Below are positions 41,201 through 42,066 of a DNA stretch of 42,066 bases, in pieces. Origin of the DNA: CAYHPY01 sp964358485 (GTDB lineage: Bacteria; Elusimicrobiota; Elusimicrobia; UBA1565; UBA9628); the NCBI GenBank assembly GCA_964358485.1, contig CAYHPY010000028.1:1-42066 (forward strand), in the 5' to 3' direction. The notes beneath the pieces were generated by a model. The model was not told the origin of the DNA. It was given only the letters and a program-made list of their open reading frames with translations, and did not search any database. Both the position numbers and the translations under genes were made by a program. Positions within the stretch are counted from its first letter, which is position 1; every line of letters begins with the position of its first letter.

Positions 41201-42066
41201 CCCCTGGGCGAGGTCCTGCCCCGGCGAGAAGCCCGCCGAAGAGGCCGTCACCACCGCCTGGGCCGTGACCTCCGCACCATCGAGGAACAATCTCACCGAG
41301 GCCGGGTCCACCCCGGAGCCCGGGTCCGAGTAGAAGGCGGCGACGGTCGGCCTTGCGACGGTGACGGTGCTCCCCTCCAAGGGCGACAGCGCCAAGGCCG
41401 GGGGCGTCGTGTCGAAAGTGACGGTGAAATCGCTTCCCTGGAGCGCGTTGACCGCCTGAAAGAGGTAGGGCGCCGAACTCTGGTCCACGGCCAGCCAAGT
41501 CCTGCCGGCCTCAAGCGACAAGCCCCGGGGCGCGAAGACCCCGGGGTCGGTCCGGGCCGAGACAAAAGTTCCGTCCGTCCTCCAGCGCCACACCGCCGTC
41601 TTCTGGCCGCCGTCGGCCTCCCCCGCGACCACGAGGTTTCCCGCGGCGTCCACCGCCAGGTCGCGGCCCACCTCGTCGAGTCCCGCCGAGCCCGACCAGC
41701 GTTTCTCCAGGCGCAGTCCGCCGTCCAGGCCGAACTTGAGGAGGTGGAGGTCGGTATCTCCCGCCGCGTTGAACTTGTTGGCGGCGACGAATAGGGCGCC
41801 GTCGGCGTAGACCAGCCGGACCTCGGCGCGCTCGTCGGCCCGGCGCAGGAAGGCGGGTCTTAGGAAGGGCCCGGCCTCAAGCCGCGCCCCGTCGGCCGAG
41901 AACTTCCATAGCGCCAGATCGAGCTTTTCCAAGCCGGCCCCGGGGGCGGGGTTCTCGACGAGTCCCGCGATCCAAACCGGCCCTCCGGGGTCGAGCGCCA
42001 CGCCCAGCCCGGCGTTGAGGTTCCCCGGTCCCGCGTAGGTCGTGGCCAGGCTCAAGAGGCCGGTCT
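38240..42066 (-). CDS. Giant Ig-repeat surface protein, N-terminus cut by the window edge
   Basis: More than 1270 residues, open to the right edge. The N-terminal part seen (about 42066-41420) is a propeller-like region (LALWKFSADGARLEAG, DLHLLKFGLDGGLR). Three blocks follow, each starting with a bacterial Ig-like domain (LALSPLEGSTVTVARP type, near 41410, 40310 and 39490). Three, two and one OmpL47-type domains follow them in turn (LRTVRFFSEDLAGNREA pattern). The end holds a cohesin-like region and a C-terminal AYAFPNPAKGVNPTIRLQTR module, which resembles FlgD-like or type IX sorting domains. It is probably displayed or secreted, with an adhesion-type role. Confidence 0.85.
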   Translation of the reverse strand, partial: TGLLSLATTYAGPGNLNAGLGVALDPGGPVWIAGLVENPAPGAGLEKLDLALWKFSADGARLEAGPFLRPAFLRRADERAEVRLVYADGALFVAANKFNAAGDTDLHLLKFGLDGGLRLEKRWSGSAGLDEVGRDLAVDAAGNLVVAGEADGGQKTAVWRWRTDGTFVSARTDPGVFAPRGLSLEAGRTWLAVDQSSAPYLFQAVNALQGSDFTVTFDTTPPALALSPLEGSTVTVARPTVAAFYSDPGSGVDPASVRLFLDGAEVTAQAVVTASSAGFSPGQDLAQGTHLASATATDFAGNRSSAASRFFIDSAAPQTLLVIGEPRFGAGPVKISTLTLLGFAVSEAGRTFFAVDSGTFTLFTGAVTLSTEGLRTVRFFSEDLAGNREATKTETLGVDASAPSTQFQLTGPSFSGNRLFVASSTLVGFAAQDPSVDGIAAGVARTEFRLDGSTSFVAFAVALSLAEGGHALVYRSVDNLGLFEADRSTSIFSDATPPATTLLVNGQPRGGSSIIAISTDAFRLVSTDTASGVAAIRYRLDGGAEIAFTADFSLTPGSHTLAYFAVDNVGNPESSRTVAVSVSAPDTLAPSLTLSPVHGSTATTARPLVLASYADPAGIATGTVRILLDASDVTSLATIGASSASFQPAADLAQGTHTVIARVADLAGHVATATSTFFIDSVAPQTTLLVGEPKFGTQPLFVSSRTLLGFSATEPAQTFFAVDSMSFAAFTSSFTLTTEGLRAISYFSRDSAGNQEVVRTTHVFADHTPPVTALLVNGIPATETQLAASTTDSFSLISTDTAAGLSRILFSLDGSPEAPFAAPFTLLAGTHTVAFRGEDNVRNLEASRGVTVTVAGPDAQAPALSLAPVDRSTVTAATPLIVASYSDGGSGIAPASVKLSLDGVDVTSRAAVTASSAAFTPSSALAQGLHQVTAEAADLAGNRAAAQAEWFLDSLAPVTSLLLNGQAAFSPVVASSTDSFSLSAADAGTGVAAILYALDSGAEQVFASPFSLAAGNHSISFHGRDRAGNLEAVQTVTITIPAQGFVVTLDLKPETLNLGSYGQFLSAHIEVAGGGSAAQIATNTVRVSHVDGRLISPPVFIDPKGPVSLADEDGDGIVELKVKFPRELISAVLPGNAEPKVRVSGAFTGGQTFQADDTVRTLGKGLTTAVDPDETGLALIAAYAFPNPAKGVNPTIRLQTRGTADSVTITIYNVFREVVHTASAGAPQRVDGRWTYDYPWDASGRRTGVFTFRINARKAGLPEINAVGRVAVIR

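Noticed and set aside
1..42066. CRISPR array, tRNA, rRNA, insertion sequence or phage genes
   Set aside because: I saw no regularly spaced repeats, cloverleaf sequences, transposase motifs or integrase-like genes, although short RNAs could be missed by eye.

Overview
The window is a GC-rich stretch of bacterial chromosome packed with short-spaced genes. It codes for a Gram-negative envelope: a TolC-type channel, several beta-barrels ending in Phe, many signal peptides and a probable lipoprotein. The mix of a PPi-type phosphofructokinase, large Ig-repeat surface proteins and clusters of secreted proteases fits an uncultured lineage such as Elusimicrobiota. That assignment is inference from gene content only; no rRNA or other taxonomic marker is present.

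Left part (1-7.6 kb): the C-terminal half of DnaE, with a stop codon where a tyrosine codon is expected just inside the window edge. A co-directional run follows: CheY-like receiver, outer-membrane protein, PPi-type phosphofructokinase, HAMP membrane protein, TolC-like channel, patatin-like lipase and TPR protein. Most of these genes are joined by 4-base ATGA overlaps. From 7.6 to 9.5 kb lie two adjacent nucleotidyltransferase modules that look like toxin-antitoxin pairs. The second is headed by an HTH gene with a consensus promoter overlaid by a perfect palindrome. Then come a secreted 3D-domain protein, coaD, and a zinc-finger anti-sigma-like protein fused to a PrcB-like domain.

Middle (12-20.7 kb): a minus-strand protein with seven WD40 repeats, one membrane helix and a degenerate protein-kinase domain. 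It is divergent from a plus-strand run of secreted proteins: M14 carboxypeptidase, an unknown protein, M3 oligopeptidase, a HELGH metallopeptidase and a beta-propeller-like protein. A 16-bp perfect inverted repeat brackets the promoter of this run.

Accessory minus-strand block (20.7-27.5 kb): five tightly coupled genes encode a two-helix Pro-rich membrane protein, a zinc-ribbon protein, YeeE/YedE, a DUF6691-like YeeE half, and an unusual protein joining a multi-helix membrane domain to a caspase-like peptidase, an EF-hand and a Tudor-like domain. Downstream are a small unknown gene, a visibly AT-richer AlbA_2/ATPase/TPR gene of Schlafen-like type, and a small unknown gene. This block is the best candidate for an undescribed system.

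Right part (27.5-42 kb): a cytosine-deaminase-like enzyme, two GT-C glycosyltransferase-like membrane proteins, an SseB-like lipoprotein, and a CHASE2 adenylate cyclase facing a FecR protein with Met-rich repeats and a TPR/beta-barrel protein. The edge cuts a giant Ig-repeat surface protein.

Two genome-style signals recur. Eleven gene junctions use a 4-base NTGA start/stop overlap. Several first-in-operon genes have a -10 box only 5-7 bases before the start codon and no Shine-Dalgarno, which suggests leaderless mRNAs.
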